DNA of 64,000 nt, taken from contig JAOTOM010004137.1 in the NCBI GenBank assembly GCA_034440615.1, forward strand, positions 62,001 through 126,000. Direction: 5' to 3'. The number at the start of each line of letters is the position of its first letter. The first letter of the stretch is position 1. The position numbers and the translations under genes were made by a program. Below, in pieces: positions 46,196 to 57,879 of this stretch. The notes under the pieces are model-generated. The model was given only the letters and a program-made list of their open reading frames with translations. It searched no databases and was not told where the DNA came from. This stretch comes from Ashinkailepas kermadecensis (lineage: Eukaryota > Arthropoda > Thecostraca > Neolepadidae).

Positions 46196-46964
46196 AATGA
46201 TGTTCCCAGATTTTAGTCCGGTCGTATCTGGAACGTCGTAAAATAGCGCAGTACGCCACAGCAGTAGTGCATCGCAGGGGTGTGGCCTCGAATGTGGATG
46301 TTGGGGATGAAATGGGTCATGATTTACGTGAGACTGTGAGAGGGGACTAAGGGAAAATGATGCAATGCTAAGATGTGTTGCTGCCATTTTACTTGTCCTT
46401 TTCAAACGCACGCTTAAAAATCCTTCATTATTTGGCTGTAGGACATCACATGAATAATGGTCGTGTGTTAAAATGGAATAACATGCCTATTTGTGTAAAA
46501 AAGGTCGTTGTGGCCACCACCTCTGCCACACGCATGAGCCACCCATCAATCTCCCAATAGTATTTCTGTTCAGCGGGGTGGTGCTCAAGCGCTCCGCCAC
46601 AAACTAGAAGCTCTGGAAGGCTTCTTGGATCGATTATGTCCATTACTGGAATATTAGGTGTCGGAATTGTTGGAACGTATCCCCCTGTTCCCCCTGTGGC
46701 GAGCCTCTGCTGGTGGTGCGCGGCCAATGCTAGACAAAAGAGACGCAAGTAAGCTCTTTCAAATCAGTTTGGTATGTAACAAAGTTGGTTTTGGGGCATC
46801 TAAATCCCAGCCATTCAGTCCCTTCCCGGCGCGCGCCGCCGCCGTTGCCAGTGGGTGATGGGATTGTCAGTGGGTGATGTAGGACAAGTGATTATATTAT
46901 GGGAACCCTATGGACCGGCGTGTCTATGATGTCTATGCCAGCTGTCAATGGGCTGCGGTGAATT

Positions 46965-47068
46965 GAACGTCGTGTGTCACTAGAGTGTCGGGCGCTGTGT
47001 CGCTAGTGTGTCGGGCGCTGTGTCGCTAGAGTGTCGGGCGCTGTGTCGCTAGTGTGTCGGGCGCTGTG
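46965..47068. repeat. 23-bp minisatellite (TGTGTCGCTAGAGTGTCGGG)
   Basis: Four tandem units alternate CTAGAGTG and CTAGTGTG. Confidence 0.95.
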
Positions 47069-48320
47069 TCGCTAGATCAGCGGCTGCAGTACCGAGCCTC
47101 TACCAGTCAGCCGATTGTTGTGGAACAACGTCCGGTGAAATGCTGACAGCTCACTGTGCGACGCCAGGCCGACGCGGGCCTGGATGAAAGTGCACTCTCA
47201 GCACCGTTTCCCACGGAGGGACCGTTGTGCTGAGATCAGAGTCTGTCTCTGATATCTCAGAGCGATGTCGCGTCCTCTGCAGTACAGTGCACGGGGTTCG
47301 AGAGAGCCATTGTGCTCTCTAGACTGTGAGTTACCTCGAACGCGCCGCAAGGGCCCTCAGTCATTCTCTGGCTATCTTGGACGAACGGTTGTCGGGGGCG
47401 GTCGCCCCTCAGGCGGCTCGCCGCCGCCTAGCCAGCCCTGGCCCCACAGAGGTACGTCGGACTCTGCCTGAGAGTCACTACATCTGTCGAGATGTAGTTC
47501 TCTGATAGAAACTGTTGCACCTGTCTATCGAAAATGAAGCTACATTGTTAACGCTATATCACGCTGCGCATTAATGCCTAATCTTCGTTTCGTGGCCATT
47601 TATCCGTTGACTAATATGCACAATATAGAAGTGCTGGCTTTGGAAGTGCGTGTCAGGTGTGCAGATCAGAGCTCGGAGATGGAAGGCTTCGAACCATTGA
47701 ATTTAACCGGGGTCTTAAATATCGTCCAACGCTGAGGTACCCTAAACTATCAACGTGCCAGAAGAGTTTCCCCCTTCAGGGATGGCCCTGAAAACTCCCC
47801 TACAGGTATATGTACCTCTTTAAGCTCTTTTTGTAGCATTTCGACTGTTATTTTTGTCTCATCAGGCCTGCGATTCAAACTTTTGGAAACAAAGGTTAGG
47901 GGTGCACCATGCAAGCCGAAGGGGCGATTTTTTAGCCCCGGATACATGTGCGTCCTTACAGTTTCACAGTTCCACCCTGGAACAGCATTGCTGCTATCAT
48001 GTAAGTCCAAGCAGCAGATTTGCCTCCCGTCGAGTTAAGCTGCCAGAGCAACACAAAGCGTACCGCTTCAGCCTGCACGTGGATTCTCGAACAAAAAGCG
48101 TATCACTCCGGCCAGCACGTGGATCCCCAGCGTTCCTGCGTGCCACCAGATGAGCGCCACAGGACATAATGGTTCGCCACATCTGGGACTCACAATTTCA
48201 CATTTTAAACGCATCTTCTTTGGCGAAAAATGAGAGCGTGAATGAAAAGAAAAATAACCCAAAAAGCGTGGGTCTTTGCCGACATGTTGGTAAGTACATG
48301 CACCCCTCACCCACACCCCT
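47069..48320. other. No recognised feature
   Basis: Mixed sequence; no repeats or verified exons. Confidence 0.4.
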
Positions 48321-48334
48321 GCACTGAACCACCC

Positions 48335-48405
48335 CCACAGCAGCACAGCACAGCCCCACAGCAGCACAGCACAGCCCCACAGCAGCACAGCACAGCCCAA
48401 CAGCA
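48335..48405. repeat. 20-bp minisatellite (AGCAGCACAGCACAGCCCCAC)
   Basis: Four units; on the minus strand it begins about 15 bp behind the GTGAGC donor of the candidate exon at 48434. Confidence 0.93.
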
Positions 48406-48433
48406 GCACAACGTTCACAGCTCACCGGCAGGG

Positions 48434-48592
48434 TGACCGTGGTCCGGCGAGCCTCCCCCTGCAGGTGGCTCGTGCGGAGCCGCCTGCAGGTCGGCAGAGC
48501 GGGCAGCCCGCGCGTGGCACAGCACCCGGGCCCAGTACAGCAGGTAGCCGAGCGAGGCGGCCCCGGAGCAGGACAACAGCATGCTCGCCACC
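48434..48592 (-). CDS. Candidate exon of unknown gene (possible upstream Caudal exon)
   Basis: A GC-rich open frame runs into a strong donor CTGCCG|GTGAGC (actual exon end near 48428). In one frame it reads MLLSCSGAASLGYLL, then a Gly/Pro-rich end (PAGGGSPDHGHPAG). That frame ends with one base left over, and the next Caudal exon needs exactly one base to complete a Gly codon (G|GC). [11 protein letters not shown] would then resemble the PGKTRTKDK of other Caudal proteins. Against it, there is no WMKK hexapeptide, the 5' border is undefined, and the 11-kb distance makes a chance match possible. Confidence 0.25.
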
Positions 48593-48769
48593 GCAACGTG
48601 TCCACCACTGAGGCGCCCCGCACCGCGCCGGCCCGCACACCCCCTGTCGCACTGTTCCCCAGCCTCCCCTCGCCGCCAGCGGCCCAGAAACCCAATCTGG
48701 AACACATGAACGTGTTGATCTAAGGCGGCGGCTCCCAAACCGGCCGCCGTACTGCCACGCCACTGCTGG

Positions 48770-48862
48770 CCGCGCTATGGCACCACCACGTGGGCGGCGG
48801 TCTCCGGCACCACCACGTCTACGGCACCACCACGTGGGCGGCGGTCTCCGGCGGGGGTGGTG
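48770..48862. repeat. Tandem GGCACCACCACGTGGGCGGC units
   Basis: Two and a half copies of a ~60-bp unit with GGCACCACCACGT and GGCGGTCTCCGGC. Confidence 0.85.
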
Positions 48863-48956
48863 CCGGGTCATGCCCACGCCTGACCAGCCCCAGCGAAGGA
48901 CTTGCTGCTCACATCCAGCAGGGGTGACAGTCACGCTGTTGCCTGACCTGCTGCTT

Positions 48957-49030
48957 CTCAGGGGAGTCGAACCTGCGACCATTTGGTTGCCGAAGCAACG
49001 CTTGCTCGAGCTTTGCAGACTCGCACGTGG
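48957..49030 (-). mobile_element. tRNA-like remnant
   Basis: On the minus strand AGCTCGAGCAAGCGTTGC resembles an A-box region, and GCAGGTTCGACTCCCCTG is a B box. There is no full cloverleaf and no SINE body that I recognise. Confidence 0.4.
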
Positions 49031-49884
49031 CACAAAATGCCGTGAGAGGTGTCAGTGACACCTTCACGTGTGCGGTGTGCATACATTAAACTCGAGCTGT
49101 GAGCACTTCAACCGTCAACAACGTACGTGTGTCGACGTTGGGGGACGCTCAAGTTCGCACATTGGCATAACTCGGTAGGTTTGAGGGACACTGGGCAAGG
49201 GTGGGTGTGGGCACGGGGTTGACCGTCAAACCGACACCCTTCCATCGGCGTCAGTCCGTTTCAACTATAAATCAGGCAAGCAAGTGTGGACGGCCACCGC
49301 CGGAACAGACGGCGCCGCGACTCGCAGGGCGCCACCTCGCGACCACCATGTCGTTCGCCACCCTCCTCTTTATAGTTGCCTCGTCACCCAGCGTGGGTTG
49401 TTTGCTTCTCCCCAAAAAGCTGGGATAAGACTGAAGGTCGCATGCCAGTCAGACACCGAAGGTCAGTCTTTACGAGACCGCCTCGGCCGTTCTCGCGTCT
49501 GGAGATCTCGAGTTCGAAGCTCGCTGGGTCAACGAATCTCCACTGAACCTACGACGAACCAGAAGGGAAGTTTGCACCTTTGATTGAGATATTGTCTCCT
49601 AACGCTGATTTGGCTCATAATGCTTTTAATGTTTAATATCGGACCATTCATAACTGCACTGGGAATGATCGGTAGTGATGCATAATGCATGCGCTGCCTT
49701 CCCCGATCAACACATCACATGTTGGTGGTGCAAAAAAACCAATACCCAAAGAAAACGAAAAAAAAAACAAACAGCCAGAATAAAGCATCGCAATCTGTGG
49801 TACATCACCCACTACCGTTCCCAGACGCTGTGCCGTCATAGAGGTGCAATTGCGAACGTCACCGATCGTCACCATCCGACCGGT

Positions 49885-50035
49885 CCAGACTGGGCTGGAC
49901 TGGGCTGGACTGACCTGGGCTGGGCTGGGCTGGGCTGGGCTGGGCTGGACTGGGCTGGACTGGGCTGGACTGGGCTGGACTGGGCTGGACTGGGCCGGAC
50001 TGGGCTGGACTGGGCTGGACCCGACTGGACGGCAC
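49885..50035. repeat. 10-bp minisatellite (CTGGGCTGGA)n
   Basis: About 15 decamers, some shortened to CTGGG pentamers. A diverged GACCGGCCCGGATC array follows at 50100-50225. Confidence 0.97.
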
Positions 50036-50225
50036 TTGGCATCACTGGACACCTGACGAAGCTCACGGATTTGACGAGACGGACTGAACCAGCCCTGATC
50101 TTGGACTTGCCCGGATCAGCTTGGACCGGCCCGGATCAGTTCAGACCGGCCCGGATCGCCTCGGACCGGCCCGAGTCGGCTCGGTCCGGCTCGAGTCGGT
50201 TTGCACCGTCCCGGGTCGGCTGGGA

Positions 50226-50640
50226 CCGCGCTGCGCACGCCCGGACCCGGCCGCGCCCGGCCTGCCGCGTCCGACCGGCCCAAGCCCGACCATGCCCGAC
50301 CTGCCCGGCTCGCCGGTGTCAGAGTGACCGGCCGCCCGGACGAGACGAGCCGCGTCGGCATGCGGCTGGCGCTCGGCGGCCGCTGCCGCCGCCGCCGCCG
50401 CCCGCCGGCACACACCACGCATTTTATTGTCGCCATTCAAATGCAATAAAATGCTGATGCCTCGATCCCGGCGTATTTGAGCGCCACTAAAGCCATGATG
50501 AGTCGAATCGCCGACCGCGGGGTAAACACCGACTCGCGCCGCTCGTGTTTGGCCACACTGATTGGTGTGCCCTCGACGCGTCCGCTGGAGGACGCCATCG
50601 CCACGGGCGCCGACGGCCTGCGAACGGAGATGAGCGCCAT
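50226..50640. promoter_or_regulatory. CpG-rich island with paired TTTATTG sites
   Basis: TTTATTG at 50423-50429 and CAATAAA at 50444-50450 form an inverted pair with CGCCATTC between them, in GC-rich DNA. This is a good candidate Cdx/AbdB-type response element. No exon evidence. Confidence 0.4.
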
Positions 50641-50724
50641 TGCAAGGCTGCGCAGGATTGCGGCTCTTTTACAACGACTGCAAGCCTGTTGTACAGAATC
50701 CAGAAGGCATTGTGCTGGCTGGTC

Positions 50725-50880
50725 GGAATTGGTTTTTACGACGCGCCGACTGTTGTCATATAACGTCGCCAATTTCTCACGCTGATTGGTCGAGAGCGAG
50801 GAGCGGCGGCAGGCAGGACTTCAATCCAGAGTCGTTCTGTTGGGGACGAGCGTCGTACCTCTTGACTAGGTACTCACTCC
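50725..50880 (-). mobile_element. SINE, family A, diverged
   Basis: In plus orientation the tail GGTTTTTACGACGCGCCGAC and body CTCACGCTGATTGGTCGAGA are clear. The tRNA head is eroded but ends near GGGGACGAGC. Confidence 0.8.
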
Positions 50881-50944
50881 ATAAGGAGCTGGGATGGGGA
50901 TGGTTGAGGAAAGTATTAGTTGCACCCTGCTTTGGCCTCGTAGT

Positions 50945-51310
50945 ACTACCCGCGCCACCTCACGGCGGTTATCAGCACCAATACCCAGGCCACACCAAGG
51001 CGGTTCCCAGTACCAATACCCGCGCTACCTCACGCCGGTTCCCAGCACCAATACCCACGCCACCACACGGCGGTTCTCAGCACCAATACCCGTGCCAACT
51101 CACGGCGGTTCCCAGCACCAATATCACCCGCATCACACCAGTGCGGTTCCCAGCACCAATATCCGCGCCACACCACGGCGGTTCCCAGCACCTATACCCA
51201 CGCCGGTTCCCAACACCAATAGCCGCGCCACCCCACGGCAGTTCCCAGCACCAATAGCCGCGCCACACCACGCCCACGGCGGTTCCCGGCACCAATAGCC
51301 GCGCCACCTC
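50945..51310. repeat. ~35-bp minisatellite (CGGTTCCCAGCACCAATACC)
   Basis: Ten units contain GCGCCACCTCACGGCGGTT or a variant, with some units shortened to about 18 bp. Confidence 0.95.
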
Positions 51311-51450
51311 ACGGCGTCAATTTGTGGGCCGACCAGGCCGCCGCGCTGCCCGGCCCCATAAATGTCGCACAGCTCGCGGCCGCGCCGAGCGCCGCAAATT
51401 GAGATGGAAGGGCCCAGATAAGGCGGCTCGGCGCCGCCATCGCCGCACTT
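51311..51450. promoter_or_regulatory. Small CpG-rich island
   Basis: CCATAAA at 51357-51363, CAAATTGAG and AGATAAGG lie in GC-rich DNA. It resembles the other islands on a smaller scale. Confidence 0.3.
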
Positions 51451-52959
51451 TTTGTGTGTGCCGCCCAGCAGGTCGGCCGGCTGCCGGAGTGGGGAAAGAG
51501 CCGACTCTTTTTTCGCGGCGTCGGCAGAGCGAGACGGGCGTTTTTTTTCCTGTGCACGGTCTGGATTTCTGTGGGTCGATGTGACGGAACGTGGAGACCG
51601 AGCTGGCGTGTCGGCCCCACATGCAGTCTGGGTCTGCTCGTGGCTCGTGTCCGGGTCTACAACCGGGAAGTGACTTTATTTAGTGGGCGTCGGGTTCGTT
51701 TTCCACCGAAACGTTTTGTGATCCCTCTAACGACAGTGGGAGTTCAAGAGGTGCCGATAATTCAAAGTAACTGAATGGTGAGCTAATTGGTTTGGACATT
51801 TGGGCTTTTAGGCATATCGGCTTCCATGACAATGTAGCGTCCATAAGGGCGAGCTGATGCGTAGTCAAGTTAGGTATACTATTTCAATCCTGCATGCAAT
51901 CGAACTGAGCACATGCCGTGGCCACCACGCAATTAGACATCAAGCGACAGAACATCGGCTGGTGAGAATATCACATTTCCGAGCGAAAGAATGCACAGAC
52001 CTCGAAATATATAGAAAAGAGACAAGAACATAGTGATACAAGGGGGCTGGGGATGCGCGGGGGTGGGGGAGCGGATAAAGAGCCAGGTGATAAGTAAGGA
52101 CCAGGTAGAACATAATAGTATTTTTACCTCAGAATGTTGGTTGGTGGTGATAGATTGTTGTTGTAGGTCTCTCCTACTAATTTGGCCATTTTGCGCTCAT
52201 CCATAGTGATGGAAATGCGTACGTAAAGCAAGCTAGTTAGGAATATAATTCAATCACATGGAGTTTCACGTCCCAAAGGTACGGGGGATTGGACCAGAAT
52301 CAATCAACATCAGATCGTTTCCCGAAATCACTTCGTGCGCCCGAAGTGATGTCTGCACTCATCGGCAAGCTGCAGGCGTGAGATAAGGCTATGACAACCA
52401 GAGAGCGGCGTCTTGCACGTAGAGTGCAAAGGCTAAACCATTCCATCTTCATGGCAACTTGAAATAATTCACATCTCCCCACAACGTACAACTCCATGCT
52501 CTCTTCTGAAAGTTTCCTGTGAATGCTTCCCTACGCACAGGTAATCAGTGGTGAAGCTGTAGTACCCTCAGAGGTGACAGCTTGGCAAGAACTGAATAGC
52601 TCTCACCGGACTGAGCTTCCGATTCATGAAAGCCTTGCAAAAGAGCCTGGGTGCGCGTTTTGTGGAGTAATTCGCTGTGCCCAAGTAGTTGATCCTGAAA
52701 ACTAGATATGTACGGTTCTTTTGGTCTTCGGCGTTTTGTTTTTGTTCAGAGGCGCTTCTCTACTTGTGTCATACATAGGGTACCCGGATAGCATTTGGAG
52801 CCGCCACTACTTCTTGCGTGACTCTATGACGCCTGAGTATAAGGGGTAGATGGGTAATTATCGGTAGTGTTGAAGTAGCTATTGGCAGTGTTCCGGAAAA
52901 TATTGATTGAGCTCGCGCACTACGAAGAATATCCAAAACGACACCAGTCAGTCGCCAAA
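51451..52959. other. No gene recognised; one family D remnant
   Basis: A diverged family D tail lies at about 51791-51843 (GGGCTTTTAGGCATATCGGC and ATGTAGCGTCC). The segment 52300-52500 has a short broken reading frame of transposon-like appearance. Nothing else is seen. Confidence 0.4.
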
Positions 52960-53110
52960 CTGAGGGTTAGATTTTGGTCGTAAGATCGTGGGTTCGAATC
53001 CCGAAACCGCCGGGATTGCCGAGTCCACCCGCGACCAAACTGCGTGAGAGTGCTTGTGCTTGGCGATGCTTGTGACCCAGCAGTCGAATGCGTCGCAAAA
53101 GGACCCAAGC
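52960..53110 (+). mobile_element. tRNA-derived SINE, family B
   Basis: Contains GTGGGTTCGAATCCCGAAAC, CGAGTCCACCCGCGACCAAA and the tail CAGTCGAATGCGTCGCAAAA. The left part of the tRNA head is diverged. Confidence 0.88.
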
Positions 53111-53266
53111 ACCTACCTCCCTACCGGAAGGATGACTTTTCATACGGCCAAATAAGCTGCAATGATCCTGGTGCATGCAAGTGATGCATGGGTTAAGGAA
53201 TGCGGTGAAGATGCCTTGTGTGACATGTGCTTCGCTATTACCCACGCCCGACACAAGCGCGTGGCG

Positions 53267-53350
53267 CAACAGCCCACATCTTCACATCGGGTGGAGATGT
53301 GGAGCCACATCTTCACGTCGGGTGGAGATGTGGAGCCACATCTTCACGTC
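53267..53350. repeat. ~31-bp tandem repeat (CACATCTTCACGTCGGGTGG)
   Basis: Two and a half units of CACATCTTCACGTCGGGTGG followed by AGATGTGGAGC; also self-complementary around CACATCT/AGATGTG. Confidence 0.93.
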
Positions 53351-53508
53351 GCGCCCTTCAGCAACGGCACAACATCGGAGACCTACCAGTTTCGCACATC
53401 ACTGATGCTTCGAATTTCCACAGAAGCAAGCCAGGTGTGTCTGGTGAAGCAAACCTGCTCTTGTGCGGATTATTTTAGTAAAACGGAATAAAATAACTAT
53501 CTAAGGAA

Positions 53509-54030
53509 GGACAGAGGTGAGTTCATTTAAACGTGATAGTTCATTCTATGATGAATTTAATAAAAAGTTGTGCACGGTTCTTCTGAATGCAGATGATCTC
53601 TGGTGCTTCTGAAAAATACTGATCTTTGCTAAAATCCTTACATCCAGGACAATGCTACTGATTATGGAATAATCTGCAGATTACCCACAATAGGCAAGGT
53701 CAGGTTTGGGATTAATTCGCTGTGTACATGGAAAGCAGGATATGTTTATTATATATGAAGACATAAAGTAAAACTGCAACCTTCCGTGACACATAATACA
53801 AACTTCCATCGCTTTACTGCATCATAATCAATTACAATAATGCAAACAATTCAGAACGTATTACTAAATTAAGCTAATGTAACATCAACATTGTCAGTGG
53901 GATGAAGGTCGGAGAAAAACAATAGCTCAACCCATTACGTTTAATAGGCGAGCTCAATCATCGAAATTGATTGAGAGAGCCAAGCACATTACTGATCATC
54001 AGGACGAATTAGTCGTCGCCCTCTCCCAAG
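53509..54030. mobile_element. 522-bp insertion flanked by an 18-bp direct repeat
   Basis: AAATAACTATCTAAGGAA occurs at 53491-53508 and 54031-54048 without mismatch. The segment between is AT-rich, has no long open frame and lacks terminal inverted repeats, which suggests a retroposed sequence. Family unknown. Confidence 0.6.
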
Positions 54031-54048
54031 AAATAACTATCTAAGGAA

Positions 54049-54879
54049 AGAGGAGGAAACACCACCGGTTAAGACGTGAACCAAATGTGGGTTCAGAAGA
54101 GAAGCCGTCTATGGAATGCAAGTTGAAACTATCACTTTGCTGCTGTGTAGTGAAGACGCAAGCACGTTTATTGTTTTCCTTAGTGTGCTGATTAGATGAA
54201 AAACGCTAATGAAATGTTATATTCCAAAATATAGTGTTTCCCATCCTAGTGACAAAACGTCAACGTTGATGTATATATCATAGCTCAGTAAGAGACAACT
54301 ATAGTTGCTCTTTCTCTGCCTTGAACAACCACAGCTGTCCCCAACAATTTATCCATAAATAAATTGTGTCCCCCATGTCCCCAGATCATGTCCCCCAAAT
54401 CTACTGTCGGTGGCGTCGCCGATGCAGAAGACGAACTCATTTGGCGGGCTACCGCTGCAGAACGCATACACGCTACGCCGCGGGGCGCATTCATGATCAG
54501 CGCTGAACACACTGACGGGGCAGGCCGACGATTGTGTCTGCCATGCGGTGGCATGGCTTTTGACAAGCGCACACCACGCACTCCGCTGAATCGCAGCTGA
54601 CATGACAGTCCCCGCACCGATGATTTACAGTCGTCATCATCGCCGCCGAGTGTCGGTCGATGCGCCGTGATCCGCGCGGACTCGCGGGAGCAGCCCACAA
54701 ATCAGCGCCGATTGATGCTGTGCCTACGACAGCCAACAGCACCGGCAAGCCAATTAAAATGAACAATAAGGCAGTGGCACCGAGTTCAAATCAGTGTCCC
54801 AAGCGCTTAGCGCTGGAGCTGATAGCGCGGGTGCTGACTGTGACTCTGGCGCTGCGGGTGTTTTCTTAAAGTGCGTGTG
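54049..54879. other. No recognised feature
   Basis: Two overlapping minus-strand open frames (54285-54766) have no motif and no splice support. One starts with a hydrophobic run (FILIGLPVLLAVVG), probably by chance. Confidence 0.35.
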
Positions 54880-55620
54880 TGGGCGCGAGCCGCCACCTGA
54901 CAAAACCCGACACCTCCACCGCAGCGGCGACGGCGGCGGCGCGAGACAAGCCGGCGCATGCCGTTTTCAATCGGCAGCGGGCGGCCGTCGACGCTCGCCC
55001 GGCGCCCGGCGCCCGCCGCTCCCCTCGGCAGACAATCAAAAAGTGATTGGTTGACGGAGTGGTTCGGCGCGCGGCTCAATTACGCCGCCGGTCCCCGGAG
55101 GCGCCGGCGGCGTCCCCACTGTCAAACTGTGCCGCACGGGCGCCCTGGGGAGCGGCGACAATTTTACAAGCCCCGCGACTTGTGAAATTGTGTAGTAATG
55201 TCTCGTTCAGCCGCGGGCCGACGGAGCCGGACGTGTCGTCGCGCCCGACACCATCTGTGGGCCGGGTCGGGTCGTGCGGCCGCCGGTGACCACCGGCTCG
55301 GCAGCCGCCGACCGTATATTTTCAATCGACGCGGACCACTGACGCGCGAGATGGTCCCCCTGCCGCTACCTTAGGTCCCGAATTCTTCCAGGGAGCGGCG
55401 CATAAATCTTGTCGGCGGCCGGTGAGAAAAGGCCGGCGAACGTCTCTGTTTGGCGGCGGCCGCACTAAAACGTCGCGCCGAATGAGTCAAGGGTGGTAAA
55501 ACGGCCACTCGGCTTCGGCGGCCGCCCGTTTCGGGTGGGCTTTATGTCAGAGCGCGTCGACAAATGGAGGAAGCGACGCCGAGACGCGTTTTGTGGGGAG
55601 GCAAAGGTTTTATGGCGGGT
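54880..55620. promoter_or_regulatory. CpG-rich island, ~740 bp
   Basis: GC-rich DNA with isolated CAATCGGC, GTGATTGGTT, CTCAATTACG, TTTCAATCGA, GCATAAATC and CTTTATGTC motifs. No exon structure. Candidate regulatory element. Confidence 0.35.
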
Positions 55621-56619
55621 TTTTGTGTCGCCAGGGATTCATGGGTGCGTGCTTTGACAGCGTGTTTGACAACAGAGTAGGTGGGCGGTGTTGGGGACGT
55701 GCCGGCGCGTTTCCCGCCATCGGCGGTAACTCTCCCGCCACGCCTGGTGGCCTTTGCCCGTCGACAGTGGGCCATTCAGAGCGGACGTGGTCAAGTGGGT
55801 GCACTGTGTTACGCTGCATTGCACATCACACAGGCCAACTGTGGGGCAGCTCCGTGTGACAGATGAACATTGGTGTAAAAACGACAGGCGGAGCGGGGAA
55901 GGGGAACAGCGAGAAGATTGAGTCATCTTTACGTCAGCGCTGTGAAGTTGAAGGTAAAATAGGCAAAATGACTTTGACCCTCGTCTGTCTCTAGTAATTC
56001 CAGCAACTCAGCCTGGGTTGGTCATATGCGTTAACTAACACATCCTTTTATCAGACAAAACTTGGATTTCTACTAGATTAATTATCCGGCTCTCGAATGG
56101 AATTTGTTATCTAGTCGTAAAATATCCACCCTTGACCCTGCATAATGAAACTTTTAGCCACATCACTGGATCCCTCCGAATTTCCTGCAAGTGAGGGTGC
56201 GAATCAACCGAATTCTTCGAAACAGACGCATTTATTTGATCGGGCGCAAAAAGAACTTCATTTGTCGTTCTTCATTTAAAACTTCAGAACTCGCTCCTCC
56301 GAAGTCTAACTCCACGAACGAAGCCTCATCTCATCTGGTGTATGGCATATGACACCATGGAACAAATTATGCGTAAAGTCTACCGTCAATCGAGTCGGCC
56401 TAGCATTGCAATTCGGTCGTTGCCTTTCGCCGCGCTGCCTGAGCGGACAGCCGTGCAGTAAACCGCGTGACCCGGGGTGACCTTTCGGGAGAGCGTGCGG
56501 GCGGCGGCGCTCGCGTGACCGGCTCCACGCTCGGCGGTATCGTCCAGCACCGCACTGCTCCACGTAGGTTGGCGTATGGGCGGGTCAGCACGCACTGCCC
56601 ACCTGGTCACGTTCCGGCC
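55621..56619. other. No recognised feature
   Basis: Mixed composition; nothing identified. Confidence 0.4.
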
Positions 56620-57068
56620 CCCCGACCTCGCCGGCCCCAGGTCGGTATCATCAGCGCTAGCCGGCCTGCTCGGTCGCCTCAGTCCCAGGTCGGTATCCTC
56701 AGCCCTAACTCGACTTGTCGACCTTCCCGGCCCCAGCCCGATATCCCCGGCCCCAGCTCGGCTTTCTCGACTTCTCTGTCCCCAGCTTGACCTTCTCGGC
56801 TTCTTCGGCCTCAGTTCGGCACCCCCTGTCCCGACCCGATATCTCCAGCTCAAGCTCGGCCAGTCTCGGCCTCCCCTGCCCAACCCGGTATCTATCCTCA
56901 GCTCAAGCTCGGCCTCCCCGGCCCAGCCAGGTATCTATCCCCAGCTTCAGCTCGGCCTGTCTCGGCCTCCCCGGCCCCAGCCCGGTATCCCCAGCTCCAG
57001 CTCGGCTGTCTCAGTCTCCCCATCCTCAGCTCCAGCTCGGCCTGCCTCAGTCGAGCTCGGCCTGCGCG
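56620..57068. repeat. ~24-bp degenerate minisatellite (CCCCAGCTCGGTATCCTCAG)
   Basis: About 18 diverged units contain CCCAGCTCGG, GGTATCC or CTCGGCCT. The strand is strongly pyrimidine-rich. Confidence 0.9.
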
Positions 57069-57270
57069 GGCGGCGGCGTGCGCGAGCGATGATGGGCGCC
57101 AGGCGGCCATTTTACGACGGCCCCGTCGAGTGTAATCAGATACGGTGGTACGCGACGGGCCGACGCACGGCCGCGTCGGCTCCGACGGCCGTCGGGGACT
57201 CATTAGCGCCAGGTGAACCCACTTGCACAGATTGAAATAACACCGCCGGCGGCCATTCGGAAATGGTGCC
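57069..57270. promoter_or_regulatory. CpG-rich island with YY1/PHO-like site
   Basis: GGCCATTTTACGAC near 57106, GTGTAATCAG and ACTCATTAGCGCC in GC-rich DNA. It continues the island pattern. Confidence 0.35.
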
Positions 57271-57599
57271 GGCGCTGCCAGGCCGGCAGGGAGGCGGCCG
57301 ACACAGCTTGTTGTCCTCACACCCGTACTATTTGACCAACGTCTCTCGAGCTACACATCTTTGATAGGCAGGTTGAGATGGAACACCTAACACCACAATT
57401 TGGTTTAAAGGCTAAGCATTTACGTCAAAAACTCATCAGACTTTAGCAAGACAAAGCACGTCACACTTCTCCTCGATCGATAGGCTGGCGTCGGCCACAA
57501 TCAATGACTCGTTGGTGGTGCACACATGGGTGTAGGCTTCTGAAAATCATTGGGAGGGCGCACAATACCTGAAGGCAATGGGCAGGCCCATATGGATTT

Positions 57600-57725
57600 G
57601 AGGTGTGTATGGGGGGGGGGGGCATACCACGAAGGGTCCCATGCTAAAAGTTGAAATTATTAGAGGAGGAGGCAAAGCCAACATGGGGGAGGTGCCCTTC
57701 CAAAACATGCAAAGCTACACCACTA
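57600..57725 (+). repeat. Dispersed repeat E, copy 1
   Basis: CATGCTAAAAGTTGAAATTA, GGCAAAGCCAACATGGGGG and a run of 12 G match, in opposite orientation, the sequence at 60845-60985. Confidence 0.8.
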
Positions 57726-57879
57726 GCGTACCTACCAAAATGAGAAGAAGAGAGAAAGGGTGGCATCACGCATCCTCAAGTGTTCAGAATCTCAGCCAGA
57801 CACCGCCCCACACCAGCGGTTTTCACCGGTTCCAGCGGTTTCAGAAATCAAGCCGACTTGGTGTCCGTCTCGGCGCATT

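Noticed and set aside
46446..46748. 100-codon minus-strand frame with a protein-like C-terminal half (AEQKYYWEIDGW)
   Set aside because: Possibly a transposon fragment, but I could not connect it to a family or find flanking element ends.
52300..52500. Broken transposon-like reading frame
   Set aside because: One in-frame stop and no recognisable motif; too weak to call a pseudogene.
54497..54766. Hydrophobic N-terminus (FILIGLPVLLAVVG) as a signal peptide gene
   Set aside because: The rest of the frame is not protein-like and no splice support exists.
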